Part shown: positions 1-8,471 of the stretch, in pieces
Position numbering within the stretch: position 1 is the stretch's first letter
How the letters are laid out: the number at the start of each line of letters is the position of its first letter
Origin: Zoogloea sp.
GTDB lineage: Bacteria > Pseudomonadota > Gammaproteobacteria > Burkholderiales > Rhodocyclaceae
Direction of reading: 5' to 3'
NCBI GenBank assembly: GCA_016703645.1
Contig: JADJBR010000007.1
Location: forward strand, 558,001 to 622,000
DNA length: 64,000 nucleotides
Translations under genes and position numbers: made by a program
The notes under the pieces: generated by a model
What the model saw: only the letters and a program-made list of their open reading frames with translations
Told to the model about the DNA's origin: nothing
The model's database searches: none

Positions 1-2
1 AG

Positions 3-2387
3 TCGCGCTTGTTGCAATCCACCCTCGACACCATCGACCACGGCATTGCCGTGTTCGATGCGGACCACCTGCTGGTGGCCTGGAACCTTCGCTATTTCGA
101 GCTGCTGGCCTTGCCCCTCGATCTGGCCCAGGCGGGGACCCCACTGGATGCCCTGCTCAAGGTGAGCCCGACCATGGCCCGCCTGTGCCCCCCGCAGTTA
201 GGCCCCCTGACCCGCATCAGTCGCTTCGAGGAAGCCCAGCCTGCAGGGCTGGTCCTGGAGCTGGCGCGCTTCCCGATGCCCGATGGCGGTTTTGTGATCA
301 GCGCCAGTGACATCACCTCCCTCAAGGCAGGCGAAGAGCGTATCCGCCACCTGCTGGGTCAGCAAAGGGCGATCTTTGACAACGCCCACGTGGGCATCAT
401 CCTGGCGGATGACCGCAAGATGGTCGACGTGAACACGCGCATGGCAGAGATCTTTGGCTACGACTCGCCTGCGGAGATGATCGGCGAGCTCACCGAAATC
501 CTCTACCCCAGCCGGGAGGAGTACCTCAGCGTGGGTGGCCGGATCTACGGCGAACTGGCCCGCTGCGGCTATAGCGAAGGCGACACCCGCATGGTGCGCA
601 AGGATGGCAGCCCTCTGTGGATTCGCCTGTCGGGCCGCCCCCTGGACGCGAGCAAACCGCTTGCCGGATCGATCTGGGTGTTCACCGACATCACCCCCCA
701 GAGGGAACAGCAGGCCCAGCTCGAACTTGCCCAACTCGTTTTCAACCATAGCAATGAAGCCCTGATGGTCACCGATAGCAGCAATCATATCGAGAGCATC
801 AATACGGCCTTTACCACCATCACCGGCTACTCTGCCGCCGAGGCCGTCGGCCAGACACCTGCCATGCTCAAGTCTGGCCAGCACGAAGCGGCGTTCTACC
901 GGGCAATGTGGGAAACCCTTGAGCAGGAGGACCGCTGGGAAGGCGAGATCATCGACCGCCACAAGAGTGGCCGCCTCTACCCCAAGTGGCTCACCATCCG
1001 TGTGGTGCGCCAGCCGGACCGGCAGGTGGCCCACTACGTGGCCGCCTTCAGCGACATCAGCGTGCGCAAGGCCGCCGAGGAGAAGATCCAGTATCTGGCC
1101 CATCACGATGCCCTGACCGGACTTCCCAACCGGATTCTGCTGCGCGATCGGTTCGAACAGATGTATCAAAGGGTCAGCCGCAGCCAACGTACCCTGGCCA
1201 TGTATTTCCTCGATCTCGACCACTTCAAGCGCATCAACGATACCCTTGGCCACGGAATCGGTGACGAGCTGCTGATCGCCGCGACCCGCCGCCTTGCCAA
1301 TTGCCTGCGCAAGAGCGACACCATCAGCCGCCTGGGGGGTGACGAATTCATCATCCTGGTCGAAGGCAACGAGTCCATCCGCTTCTTCGCCGACGTCGCC
1401 GAAAAGATCTGCCGTGCACTCGAGGCCCCCTTCGAACTCAATGGTCAGGCGCTCACGTCGACGGGCACCGTGGGGATTGCCGTGGCCCCGGTGGACGGAA
1501 CCGATTTCGACACACTGATGAAGAAGGCCGATATGGCGATGTATCACGCCAAGGGTCTGGGAAGAGGCTCCTTCAGCTTCTTTGACGCACGCATGAACAA
1601 GGACTCGGCAGATCGCCTGGCCCTCACCACACACTTGCGCCATGCCTTGTCGGCCGGCGAACTGCGCCTGGTATACCAACCCCAGTTCGCCCTCAACGAT
1701 GGCCGCATGATCGGGGTGGAGTCCCTGATGCGCTGGCGTTCGCGCCATGCGGGCGAGATCAGTCCGGGGCAGTTCATCCCCCTTGCGGAAGAAACCGGCC
1801 TGATCGTGCCGATGGGCGAGTGGGCACTGTACGAATCCTGTCGGATGGCGCGGGCACTCAGTGACGCGGGGCGCCCACTGCGCATTGCCGTCAATGTGTC
1901 GGCCGTGCAGATCCACAAGGACGATTTTGGAAGCACCCTGGCAGCGGTGCTGCGCGACACCGGCGCCATGCCCTCATGCATTGAGCTGGAACTGACCGAG
2001 TCCACCCTGATGACCGACGCCGCGCGCTTCATCGACCTGATCGCCAGCGTGCGGGCCCTGGGCATCTCGGTGGCCATCGATGATTTTGGCACGGGCTATT
2101 CGAGCCTGGCCTATCTGAAGCGATTCCAGGTCAGCAAGCTCAAGGTCGATCGCTCTTTCGTGCAGGACATCACCGACGATGAGGAAGACCGGGCGATTGC
2201 CGATGCCATCGTGAGGATGGGCCAGTCGCTGAAACTCCGGGTCATCGCCGAAGGGGTGGAAACCCAGGCCCAGCTCGACTACCTCACGGGCATCGGCTGC
2301 CACGAAGCGCAAGGCTTCCTGCTCAGCCGGCCCGTCGAGGCGGCTGCCCTGCTGGACATGCTGACGGACCGGACGCCAACGCACTGA
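3..2387 (+). CDS. PAS-GGDEF-EAL sensory protein (5' end outside window)
   Basis: Cyclic-di-GMP turnover protein. The reading frame is open to the left edge, and the first visible residues already lie inside a PAS fold (DHGIAVFDADHLLVAWN), so the start lies upstream of the window. Three PAS-like domains fill about residues 1-350. A GGDEF domain follows, with an intact GGDEF motif near residue 443 and an RKSD I-site just before it. A C-terminal EAL domain begins near residue 540. The EAL signature reads ESL (VESLMRW), while the DDFGTGYSS loop near 690 is intact, so phosphodiesterase activity is plausible but not certain. It ends about 30 bases before the convergent dmpB and shows no functional link to the phenol genes. 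Confidence 0.93.
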   Translation, partial: SRLLQSTLDTIDHGIAVFDADHLLVAWNLRYFELLALPLDLAQAGTPLDALLKVSPTMARLCPPQLGPLTRISRFEEAQPAGLVLELARFPMPDGGFVISASDITSLKAGEERIRHLLGQQRAIFDNAHVGIILADDRKMVDVNTRMAEIFGYDSPAEMIGELTEILYPSREEYLSVGGRIYGELARCGYSEGDTRMVRKDGSPLWIRLSGRPLDASKPLAGSIWVFTDITPQREQQAQLELAQLVFNHSNEALMVTDSSNHIESINTAFTTITGYSAAEAVGQTPAMLKSGQHEAAFYRAMWETLEQEDRWEGEIIDRHKSGRLYPKWLTIRVVRQPDRQVAHYVAAFSDISVRKAAEEKIQYLAHHDALTGLPNRILLRDRFEQMYQRVSRSQRTLAMYFLDLDHFKRINDTLGHGIGDELLIAATRRLANCLRKSDTISRLGGDEFIILVEGNESIRFFADVAEKICRALEAPFELNGQALTSTGTVGIAVAPVDGTDFDTLMKKADMAMYHAKGLGRGSFSFFDARMNKDSADRLALTTHLRHALSAGELRLVYQPQFALNDGRMIGVESLMRWRSRHAGEISPGQFIPLAEETGLIVPMGEWALYESCRMARALSDAGRPLRIAVNVSAVQIHKDDFGSTLAAVLRDTGAMPSCIELELTESTLMTDAARFIDLIASVRALGISVAIDDFGTGYSSLAYLKRFQVSKLKVDRSFVQDITDDEEDRAIADAIVRMGQSLKLRVIAEGVETQAQLDYLTGIGCHEAQGFLLSRPVEAAALLDMLTDRTPTH

Positions 2388-2417
2388 CTGCGCCGGGCGA
2401 CCGGCCCGCACAGCCCA

Positions 2418-3347
2418 TCAGGACACCACGGTCAGGAAACGCTCGTTGAGCTTGCGGTCGTGGTAGAACACGCCGGTCCCCACCTCTTCCCACGTCCACG
2501 TGACCGCCGCGTAGTCCGGGTAGGGCTGGTAGCCGCCGCAGAAGGTCTCGAAGCGGTTGCCCGACGGATCGAAGGCGTAGATGGTCGTACCGCGGGTCAC
2601 GCCATGGCGGGTCGGGCCGATATCGATGGACACCTTGTTCATGGACATGATGTCGGCGGCACGCAACACCTTCTCCCAGGTGTCCAGCAGGAAGGACACG
2701 TGGTGCAGCTTGCCCGGCTCCGGGTGACGCACCAGGGCAATGTCGTGGGCCTTGTGGGAACAGGACAGCCAGATGGCCAGATCGGTCTTGCCGTCTTCCA
2801 TCAGCACCCGCTCCACCAGGTAGAAGCCCAGCACGTCCTCGAACAGCTTCTGCACCTTCTCGATGTCCGGACCGTACAGCAGGGCATGGTCCAGGCGTAC
2901 CGGGGCAATGCCACGCTCGGCATCGGGCGTCCACGGATCGGGATTGACGTACTCCATGCCGTTGCCCACGTCAGTCTTCTCGGCATAGAGCTCGATGGCA
3001 TGGCCGGAGGGGATCATGAAGCGCACGCGCTCGCCGGTCTCGAGCAGCTCGCCGGCAGGAATGCGCTCCGTCGTCATGCCGTAGGCCTTCAGGTCGGCAT
3101 CAAGCTTTTCGAGGGTGGCTTTGTCGGCAACCTTGAAAGCGAAGAAGTCCATACCGGCCGAATCGGCCTCGCGCAGGATGAGACTGTTGTGATCCCGCTC
3201 GTCCCAGGCCTTGAAGTACACCCGGCCCTGGGCATCCCGACCGGTCTCCACCAGACCGAGGACGTTCTTGTAGTGATTGACACCTTCTTCCAGGTCCAGC
3301 ACACGCAGCTGCATGTGGCCGGGACGCATTACACCAGTAACTGCCAT
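2418..3347 (-). CDS. dmpB: catechol 2,3-dioxygenase (extradiol, meta cleavage)
   Basis: Opens catechol next to the hydroxyl groups to give 2-hydroxymuconic semialdehyde, using Fe(II) and O2. The 309 residues match the usual 307-residue XylE/DmpB size. It is a two-module vicinal-oxygen-chelate protein with candidate iron ligands in LDHALLYG (His near 154), LHHVSF (His near 215) and NRFETFCGGY (Glu near 267). It lies downstream of dmpP in the same orientation, but a 188-base gap with a hairpin and its own sigma-70-like promoter separates them, so it may be transcribed both from the dmpK promoter and independently. In the classical dmp operon dmpQ sits between dmpP and dmpB. Here dmpQ is 44 kb away. 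Confidence 0.96.
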   Translation of the reverse strand: MAVTGVMRPGHMQLRVLDLEEGVNHYKNVLGLVETGRDAQGRVYFKAWDERDHNSLILREADSAGMDFFAFKVADKATLEKLDADLKAYGMTTERIPAGELLETGERVRFMIPSGHAIELYAEKTDVGNGMEYVNPDPWTPDAERGIAPVRLDHALLYGPDIEKVQKLFEDVLGFYLVERVLMEDGKTDLAIWLSCSHKAHDIALVRHPEPGKLHHVSFLLDTWEKVLRAADIMSMNKVSIDIGPTRHGVTRGTTIYAFDPSGNRFETFCGGYQPYPDYAAVTWTWEEVGTGVFYHDRKLNERFLTVVS

Positions 3348-3419
3348 GTTCTTGTCTCCTCTTTGTCTTCGGATGTCCGCCTCGCCCGGGCGTACCCCTG
3401 GCGGCGAGTGCTAGTACCT

Positions 3420-3447
3420 ATGTTAAACAGCCTTCTCGATAAGTCAA
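3420..3447 (-). promoter_or_regulatory. candidate sigma-70 promoter of dmpB
   Basis: On the minus strand TTGACT (3442-3447), a 16-base spacer, then TAACAT (3420-3425), about 70 bases before the dmpB start. The spacer contains TTATCGAGAAGG, a variant half of the CTCGAG motif that sits directly upstream of the -35 box. Confidence 0.45.
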
Positions 3448-3448
3448 A

Positions 3449-3465
3449 CTTTTCTCGAGATTTTA
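3449..3465 (-). promoter_or_regulatory. CTCGAG palindrome upstream of dmpB
   Basis: Minus strand AAAATCTCGAGAAAAG, directly abutting the candidate -35 box of dmpB. The same core recurs at 8283-8298 (dmpK) and 48003-48018 (dmpQ), with a weaker form at 60296-60310 (dmpC). It is a candidate operator for an unidentified regulator. Confidence 0.5.
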
Positions 3466-3491
3466 ATATTCTATTTCTGAAGCCAATTCAT

Positions 3492-3525
3492 CATCGAAGC
3501 GTGCCGCAGGGGCACGCCCCCGATG
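3492..3525 (-). terminator. hairpin between dmpP and dmpB
   Basis: CATCG plus GCGTGCC pairs with GGCACGC plus CGATG around a five-base loop, directly after the dmpP stop. No clear T tract follows on the minus strand, so it may attenuate transcription or stabilise the mRNA rather than terminate fully. Confidence 0.4.
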
Positions 3526-3535
3526 ACGGGCCTGC

Positions 3536-4591
3536 CTATACCCGCTTGAACAGCGGGCTCCGCACCTGCTGGGCATCGGCGGCCGAAAAGAACTTTTCCG
3601 TATAGATGTCGTTCTCGAACAAACGCCCCTGCATCAGCGTGGAAATGCAGGCATCGATCATCATGGGGGGGCCGCACAGGTAGGCCTTGTGACCACGGAA
3701 ATCGTTGTCAAAATGGGCCTTTGCCGCATCGTGCACATAGCCACGGAAGCCTTGCCAGTCCGAGTCCGCCGCTTCGTCCGACAGGGCCGGCACGTAGCGG
3801 AAGTTGGGGTGGCGTTCGGCCAGGGCCAGAAACTCGTCGTGATAATAGAGTTCAGCCCGGCTCCGCTGCCCGTACACCAGGGTGATGGGCAGATCAAAGC
3901 CCTCCCCGAGCAGATCCAGGATCATGCTGCGCGGGCTGGACAGGCCGGAGCCACCCGCCATGAAGATCAGCGGCACCTTTGCCGATTTCCGCACGAAAAA
4001 GCGTCCATAGGGGCCGGAAAAGCTCAGCCGGTCGCCAATGGAGAGCATTTCATGAAGGTAGCCCGTCCCGACGCCACCCGGCACGATGCGCACGTTGAGC
4101 TCCACCTCGCGTCCGCCCCCTGGCGCATTGGCCAGGGAGAAGGCGCGGCTGATGCCCAGACCGGGAATATCCAGGTTGATGTACTGGCCGGCCTGAAAGT
4201 GGATCGCCTCGTCCAGGGTGATGAAAATGCCCTTGATGGTCGGGGTGAGCGTCTCGATGCGGGTGACGGTGCCGGGGAAGTCCTTCACCGGGATCGACTC
4301 GGCATCGGGCTCCTCATCGATCTCCGCTTCAATGGTCACGTCCGACTCAAGCCGCGCACAGCAGGCCAGGGTTTTGCCCTCGGTGCGCTCGAAGTCCATC
4401 AGCGCAAAACTGGAAGCCTCGCCATGGTCCACATCCCCGTCCACCACCTGCACCTTGCAGGTGGCGCACAGGCCGTGGCAGCAGGCGTGGGGCAGCCAGA
4501 TGCCGGCACGCAGCGAGGCGTCGAGGATGGTCTGGCCCTCCTCGACCTCAATGGTCTGGCCAAGGGGTTCGATGGTCAGTTCGTAGGACAT
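3536..4591 (-). CDS. dmpP: phenol hydroxylase reductase component P5
   Basis: NADH-dependent reductase that feeds electrons to the diiron oxygenase. The ATG at 4591 gives 351 residues (family about 353) beginning MSYELTIEPLG. An open frame extends further upstream but overlaps dmpO and is not family-like. The N-terminal plant-type [2Fe-2S] domain has the C-x4-C-x2-C pattern (residues 37, 42, 45) and a fourth Cys near 78. An FAD domain with RAFSLANAPG and an NAD domain with GGSGLSSPRSM follow. It is separated from dmpO by only two bases, so translation is probably coupled. Confidence 0.95.
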   Translation of the reverse strand: MSYELTIEPLGQTIEVEEGQTILDASLRAGIWLPHACCHGLCATCKVQVVDGDVDHGEASSFALMDFERTEGKTLACCARLESDVTIEAEIDEEPDAESIPVKDFPGTVTRIETLTPTIKGIFITLDEAIHFQAGQYINLDIPGLGISRAFSLANAPGGGREVELNVRIVPGGVGTGYLHEMLSIGDRLSFSGPYGRFFVRKSAKVPLIFMAGGSGLSSPRSMILDLLGEGFDLPITLVYGQRSRAELYYHDEFLALAERHPNFRYVPALSDEAADSDWQGFRGYVHDAAKAHFDNDFRGHKAYLCGPPMMIDACISTLMQGRLFENDIYTEKFFSAADAQQVRSPLFKRV

Positions 4592-4593
4592 GC

Positions 4594-4953
4594 TCAGCTC
4601 GCCGAACCCTTGATGCCATTCAGACCTGGCGTGCGGAAGCGCAGCGCGTCCTTGTGCTTGAGGCCCAGCTCGGCCAGGGTCTTGTCGAAATCCGCCTGCC
4701 AGGGCTGCCCGGACTTGAGCCATTCAACCTTGCTCCAGTCGATCTGGGCGAAGTCCGGGTGGTAGCCGTAAATGCCCGGCAGCACCTTCTCGACGATGTC
4801 ACCGAAACGCATGGCCGGCGGCATCGGCAGGCAGAAGGGTGCCGCAAACAACAGATGCTGGTCCCAGCCGATGTACAGCAACTGATTGCCGTGAAAGTTC
4901 TCAAGCCGGTCGGCAGGCTCGAAGGTGTATTCCTTGATGGCAGCAACGCCCAT
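4594..4953 (-). CDS. dmpO: phenol hydroxylase subunit P4
   Basis: Small (119 aa) gamma-like subunit of the (alpha-beta-gamma)2 phenol hydroxylase oxygenase, required together with DmpL and DmpN. It begins MGVAAIKEYTFEPADRLENF and contains the family stretch NQLLYIGWDQHLLFAAPFCL. An AAGGAGA-like ribosome site precedes the ATG. It sits between dmpN and dmpP in the canonical order. Confidence 0.95.
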   Translation of the reverse strand: MGVAAIKEYTFEPADRLENFHGNQLLYIGWDQHLLFAAPFCLPMPPAMRFGDIVEKVLPGIYGYHPDFAQIDWSKVEWLKSGQPWQADFDKTLAELGLKHKDALRFRTPGLNGIKGSAS

Positions 4954-5012
4954 GTTCGTCTCCTTTTTCTTGTGTGTTGGGGAAGCCGGAGAGCCGGCTT
5001 CCCACGTCCGCG

Positions 5013-6566
5013 TCAGGTGTTCTTGGTGGCCATGCCACGCCAGGCATCGAAGTTCTTCTGATCTTCCGAGCCTTCAAAGTCCAGGTTGTCGCGGCCGAAG
5101 TTGAGGTGGTAGTAGTCGAGCACGGCAGCCAGCGGGTCAAAACCCTCGGCCGTGGGGTCGACGCCCTCGTTGAAGCAATTGCCCTGATAGATCTGGTGTA
5201 CCGGCAGCCAGGACTGGATGTACTTCTCGGGCTCGTGCTCAAAGATCTCTTTGCAACCGTCGGAACAGAAGTGGTACTTGTTGTCCTTGTAGTCCACCTC
5301 CCGGTAGCAGATCTGGGTCGGGTCGCCCGGCTCGGTGAACAGCATGGGGATCTGGCAGGTCTGGCACAGCATGGGCAGCGTCTTGTTGTAGAAGCGGTTG
5401 CCCTTCTTGGCCTCCTCACGCCAGAACTCCAGGCGCGGCCGGTAGTACTTGTCAAAGCTGTTGGGATACTTCTGGGACAGCCAGTCCATCTCGTCGTCGG
5501 TGGGAATCCAGGTGTGGAAGTTGCACGCGGCGGCGTAGTTGTAGAAGACCGCCCAGGCCTGGTGGGAGATGTGGTCCTTGTCCTTCTCGATCTGGTCGAG
5601 CCACTTGGGCGGGCGGATGCCGTAGCGGGCCAGATCCTTGAACAGGGCGCCGCCGTTCTCCTCGAAGTAGACCTCCCAGGCCTCCTTCCAGCTCATGATG
5701 CGCTTGGGCAGCATGTAGTCCATCATCATGCCGACCAGGGTCAGCACGCGGTAGCCACGCCAGGTCCACTTGTCGATCCACTGCTGCACGATGGGCAGGT
5801 TGTCCGGATCCTGCTCGAGGATGAACTTGATCACCTCCAGGCCCAGGGTCATGTGGCGGGCTTCGTCGGACTGGGCCGAGAAGCCGAAGGTCATGGTGCC
5901 CATGTCGCCGTTGTAGGCCGCACCCGACACAAAGGGCACGAACAGCAGGTTGGTCAGCACATACTCGAAGCTGAAACCGATGGCCACCATGAATTCGAAG
6001 GGGCCGGCGGTGATGGCGTCGTCGAAGAAGGAGCGCGGCACCGACAGGTACCAGACCCGCTCCAGCATGTGGCGGTATTCGTGGAAACCGTTGTAGTACT
6101 TGTTGTAGTTGGACAGGGAGTGGATCTGCGTCTGGGCGTGGCGGATCTCGTCCAGGGACTGCATCAGGCAGGCCACCCGCGGGCCGACGCCCGGGAACTG
6201 CCGGCCAGCGTGGGCAAAGCCCCGGTGGGCCATGTACTCCAGCGGGCTGATGCCGTTGAGGAAGAGCTTGACCGCGTTGATGTAGCGGGCGTCCGTCACC
6301 GACAGGTGGCCGTTGTTCTGGGCATGGGCGTCGATGATCGCGTAGAACTTGCGCTCCTTCTCGGCCTGGTATTTCCAGTAGGAATCCATGGTCAGGCGGA
6401 AGGGGTCTTCCCACTTGTCCCAGTCGTGGATCTTGATGCCTTCGTACTTGGCGTAGGGGAAGACCTCGTCCATCGACTGGTAGGTGGTCTCCCAACCCAG
6501 GCCGCGGGTCATGTGCTGGTACTTTTCCTTGAGGCCCAGCTTCTTCTTGCTGACTTTCATGTCCAT
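5013..6566 (-). CDS. dmpN: phenol hydroxylase large (alpha) subunit P3, diiron
   Basis: Catalytic subunit that hydroxylates phenol to catechol. 517 residues, as in DmpN. The diiron ligands expected for bacterial multicomponent monooxygenases are visible: Glu110 (SPLEYMAHR), Glu140/His143 (DEIRHAQ), Glu201 (FSFEYV) and Glu235/His238 (DEARHMT). The C-terminal part has a Cys-rich segment (CQTCQIPM, CSDGCKEIF), as in soluble phenol hydroxylases. The ATG at 6566 sits about nine bases after an AAGGAG. It lies in the dmpKLMNOP order with short gaps. The long open frame on the opposite strand here is a GC-driven shadow. Confidence 0.97.
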   Translation of the reverse strand: MDMKVSKKKLGLKEKYQHMTRGLGWETTYQSMDEVFPYAKYEGIKIHDWDKWEDPFRLTMDSYWKYQAEKERKFYAIIDAHAQNNGHLSVTDARYINAVKLFLNGISPLEYMAHRGFAHAGRQFPGVGPRVACLMQSLDEIRHAQTQIHSLSNYNKYYNGFHEYRHMLERVWYLSVPRSFFDDAITAGPFEFMVAIGFSFEYVLTNLLFVPFVSGAAYNGDMGTMTFGFSAQSDEARHMTLGLEVIKFILEQDPDNLPIVQQWIDKWTWRGYRVLTLVGMMMDYMLPKRIMSWKEAWEVYFEENGGALFKDLARYGIRPPKWLDQIEKDKDHISHQAWAVFYNYAAACNFHTWIPTDDEMDWLSQKYPNSFDKYYRPRLEFWREEAKKGNRFYNKTLPMLCQTCQIPMLFTEPGDPTQICYREVDYKDNKYHFCSDGCKEIFEHEPEKYIQSWLPVHQIYQGNCFNEGVDPTAEGFDPLAAVLDYYHLNFGRDNLDFEGSEDQKNFDAWRGMATKNT

Positions 6567-6587
6567 TTTGCATGTCTCCTTGCGCGA

Positions 6588-6857
6588 TCAGGTGTTCCAG
6601 CTCAGGGTCAGTTCGTCGTCGGTCTCATCCACGTGACCGGTGAGGGAAATGAGGTTGATGTGCAGCTCCTGCAGGTCGAAATCACGGCCGATCAGCTCTT
6701 CGATGCTCGAGCGGCGCACCACCAGGGAACCCTCCGCATCAATCTTCACCATGGCAGGCTGCTCGTTGGCGATGGCGTGGGGGTTGTCGGCGAGAATGGC
6801 CTGAATGATCGAGCGGGTGTCGTCGTTGGTTTGCAGGGCGATGAATACCTTGGACAT
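6588..6857 (-). CDS. dmpM: phenol hydroxylase activator protein P2
   Basis: Cofactor-free effector/coupling protein of 89 residues, the equivalent of MmoB. It stimulates turnover by the oxygenase complex. The sequence MSKVFIALQTNDDTRSIIQAI is characteristic of the MmoB/DmpM family. It lies 12 bases after dmpL and 21 before dmpN, in one transcription unit. Confidence 0.95.
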   Translation of the reverse strand: MSKVFIALQTNDDTRSIIQAILADNPHAIANEQPAMVKIDAEGSLVVRRSSIEELIGRDFDLQELHINLISLTGHVDETDDELTLSWNT

Positions 6858-6869
6858 CGGGTTTCCTTC

Positions 6870-7868
6870 TCAGAGGGTGACGCCGGCCTTGGCCAGGCGG
6901 GCGTTGAACTGGCTCACCACTTCACTGGTGAGGGCGTCGGTCTGGGCGCCGAGGGCGATCTGGGCCACGGGCATCAGCGCCGAGGCGGCACGGTCGCGCC
7001 AGTGGGTGATCCACTTTTCGAGCAATGCCTTGTTCTCCGGCGACTCGGCGGCGGCCGTCTTGACCGTGGCATCCACCCACTTGCGGGTCTCGCTGTACCA
7101 GTCGGTCATGAACTGGGTGAGCATGGCGATGGGGGTGCCGCCCTGGGAGGCGAGCACGTCATCGACAATGGTTTCGTACACCAGCGGGTAGAGCAGGCCG
7201 TCGAGGGCCACCATCTGGGCCACGAAGAGCTCCAGCGGATCCTTCAACACGAAGCTGTCTTCCACGTAGCGACGCAGGCCCTGCCAGGCCTCTCCTTCCA
7301 TCCAGCTCTTCTTCGCCTCATCGAGCACGGACGGATCGTCCCCCAGCAGCAGGCCTACCCGGGTGAGGTACTGGGCAATGCCCAGCTGGTCCATGGAGTG
7401 ATAGAGGCAGGGCTGGGTCAGCGCCGTGCCATAGCCGTAAGCGGTGATGAAGGCGCCGTTCATGTTGCCGCCCCAGGCCACGTGGCGCAGGGGCAGCAGG
7501 AGCTTCAGCACGGTGTCCTTCAACGCGTCCGGCAGGCTGTCGGCCAGACCCCGGCCTTCAACGAAGTCGAAGTTGGATTCGGCCGTCTCCTGCTGCTTGG
7601 CGCGGGCCAGGGTGTAAGCGCCGTAGTAGAACTGACGCGGATCCTTGAAGGCGTACCAGTCCGCCATGCGGATGGCACTCCGCGAGGCATCGAAAATCTC
7701 GTGATCCGGATCCCAGGTGGGGCGGTAGTGGAAGTTGTGGGTGGCCTGGACATCCAGCGTGCCCTCCTGGTAACGCGTCGCCGCCTTGTCCGGACCGATA
7801 CGCCGGGCAATGTGGTCGAAGGTCTGCCGCAGGGGCTTGATGGATACCGTGCGCAGGTCGATCTGCAT
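6870..7868 (-). CDS. dmpL: phenol hydroxylase beta subunit P1
   Basis: Structural beta subunit of the oxygenase, 332 residues (DmpL is similar in length). It has the ferritin-like helical fold but lacks a diiron ligand set. MQIDLRTVSIKPLRQTFDHIARR opens the protein, and family blocks such as WYAFKDPRQFYYGAYTLARA follow. It is positioned directly after dmpK. Confidence 0.95.
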   Translation of the reverse strand: MQIDLRTVSIKPLRQTFDHIARRIGPDKAATRYQEGTLDVQATHNFHYRPTWDPDHEIFDASRSAIRMADWYAFKDPRQFYYGAYTLARAKQQETAESNFDFVEGRGLADSLPDALKDTVLKLLLPLRHVAWGGNMNGAFITAYGYGTALTQPCLYHSMDQLGIAQYLTRVGLLLGDDPSVLDEAKKSWMEGEAWQGLRRYVEDSFVLKDPLELFVAQMVALDGLLYPLVYETIVDDVLASQGGTPIAMLTQFMTDWYSETRKWVDATVKTAAAESPENKALLEKWITHWRDRAASALMPVAQIALGAQTDALTSEVVSQFNARLAKAGVTL

Positions 7869-7926
7869 GTGTCTCTCCTCCTGTGTTGTTGTGCTGTGCT
7901 GCGGGTGCCGGGCGCGGTGCGCCCGC

Positions 7927-8190
7927 TCACCTGAAACGTTGATGAGTGGCCTCGCGGAGGCTCCAGTTGAAATCGTCTTCGCCCTCGGCAGGGCGCTCCC
8001 CTTCCAGCAGGATCACCCGGTTGGTCAGGCAGAATTCCTCGTAAGCGGCCGCCGGGAGCAGCATCTCGACGAACAGGGCCGGGTCGGAGATCGAGAACTC
8101 GAACTCCACCAGTCCGTCGGCGCGTCGCTCCACCAGACGCACGTACTTGCGACTCACATCCACGGGCGGCGGGCTTGTCGGATCGATCAT
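7927..8190 (-). CDS. dmpK: phenol hydroxylase assembly protein P0
   Basis: First gene of the phenol hydroxylase operon. In the characterised system it helps assemble active oxygenase, probably at the iron-loading step, and is not needed for catalysis. The ATG at 8190 gives 87 residues starting MIDPTSPPPVDVSRKYVRL. A longer frame opens with a TTG at 8232, but that codon lies inside the sigma-54 promoter, so the ATG is chosen. A GCGAGAAAAAG stretch precedes it. Confidence 0.92.
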   Translation of the reverse strand: MIDPTSPPPVDVSRKYVRLVERRADGLVEFEFSISDPALFVEMLLPAAAYEEFCLTNRVILLEGERPAEGEDDFNWSLREATHQRFR

Positions 8191-8227
8191 CTTTTTCTCG
8201 CTGGGCTGTGGAAGTGTCCAACTCCTA

Positions 8228-8243
8228 TACAAGGGCCGTGCCC
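8228..8243 (-). promoter_or_regulatory. sigma-54 (-24/-12) promoter of the dmpK operon
   Basis: The minus strand reads GGGCACG-GCCC-TTGTA, matching the sigma-54 consensus TGGCACG-N4-TTGCW with correct spacing (-24 element at 8237-8242, -12 at 8229-8232). The -12 dinucleotide is GT rather than the usual GC. Transcription would start near 8217, giving a leader of about 27 bases before the dmpK ATG. Confidence 0.85.
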
Positions 8244-8282
8244 GTATTCACAAACCGCTGATTCGTAAGAAAGAAATCGAAA

Positions 8283-8298
8283 TTTTCTCGAGATTTTT
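8283..8298 (-). promoter_or_regulatory. CTCGAG palindrome between the sigma-54 promoter and its upstream sites
   Basis: TTTTCTCGAGATTTTT (plus strand) lies about 65-80 bases upstream of the predicted start, in an A/T-rich stretch where DNA bending (IHF) is normally needed. The core is identical to those before dmpB and dmpQ. Confidence 0.5.
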
Positions 8299-8319
8299 AA
8301 AAGCAGTTGATTTTATGAG

Positions 8320-8366
8320 TTCATCAATTGATCAAATGCTGCAACGCAGCTTGATGATCTGGTCAA
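8320..8366 (-). promoter_or_regulatory. tandem DmpR/XylR upstream activating sequences
   Basis: Two 16-bp inverted repeats lie at 8320-8335 (TTCATCAATTGATCAA) and 8351-8366 (TTGATGATCTGGTCAA). Both match the XylR/DmpR family site TTGATCAATTGATCAA. Their centres are 31 bp apart, about three helical turns, at roughly -111 and -142 from the predicted start. This is the normal arrangement for this activator family, whose member is encoded at 48198-49868. Confidence 0.85.
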
Positions 8367-8471
8367 GCCCTCCCGTGACCGCCCCGGATTCCACCGCGCC
8401 CGCGAGCGGGTAGGCCCCTGCAGTGGTGCGGGAGTACACTTGCAGGCCCGTGCCCGCCCGAAGACAAGCGC

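Noticed and set aside
4974-7934. 986-residue open frame on the plus strand opposite dmpL-dmpM-dmpN
   Set aside because: Low-complexity Gly/Val/His/Gln-rich translation typical of antisense frames in GC-rich DNA. The minus strand holds clear phenol hydroxylase genes.
8191-8232. Upstream TTG start for dmpK
   Set aside because: It lies within the -12 element of the sigma-54 promoter and would not be transcribed.
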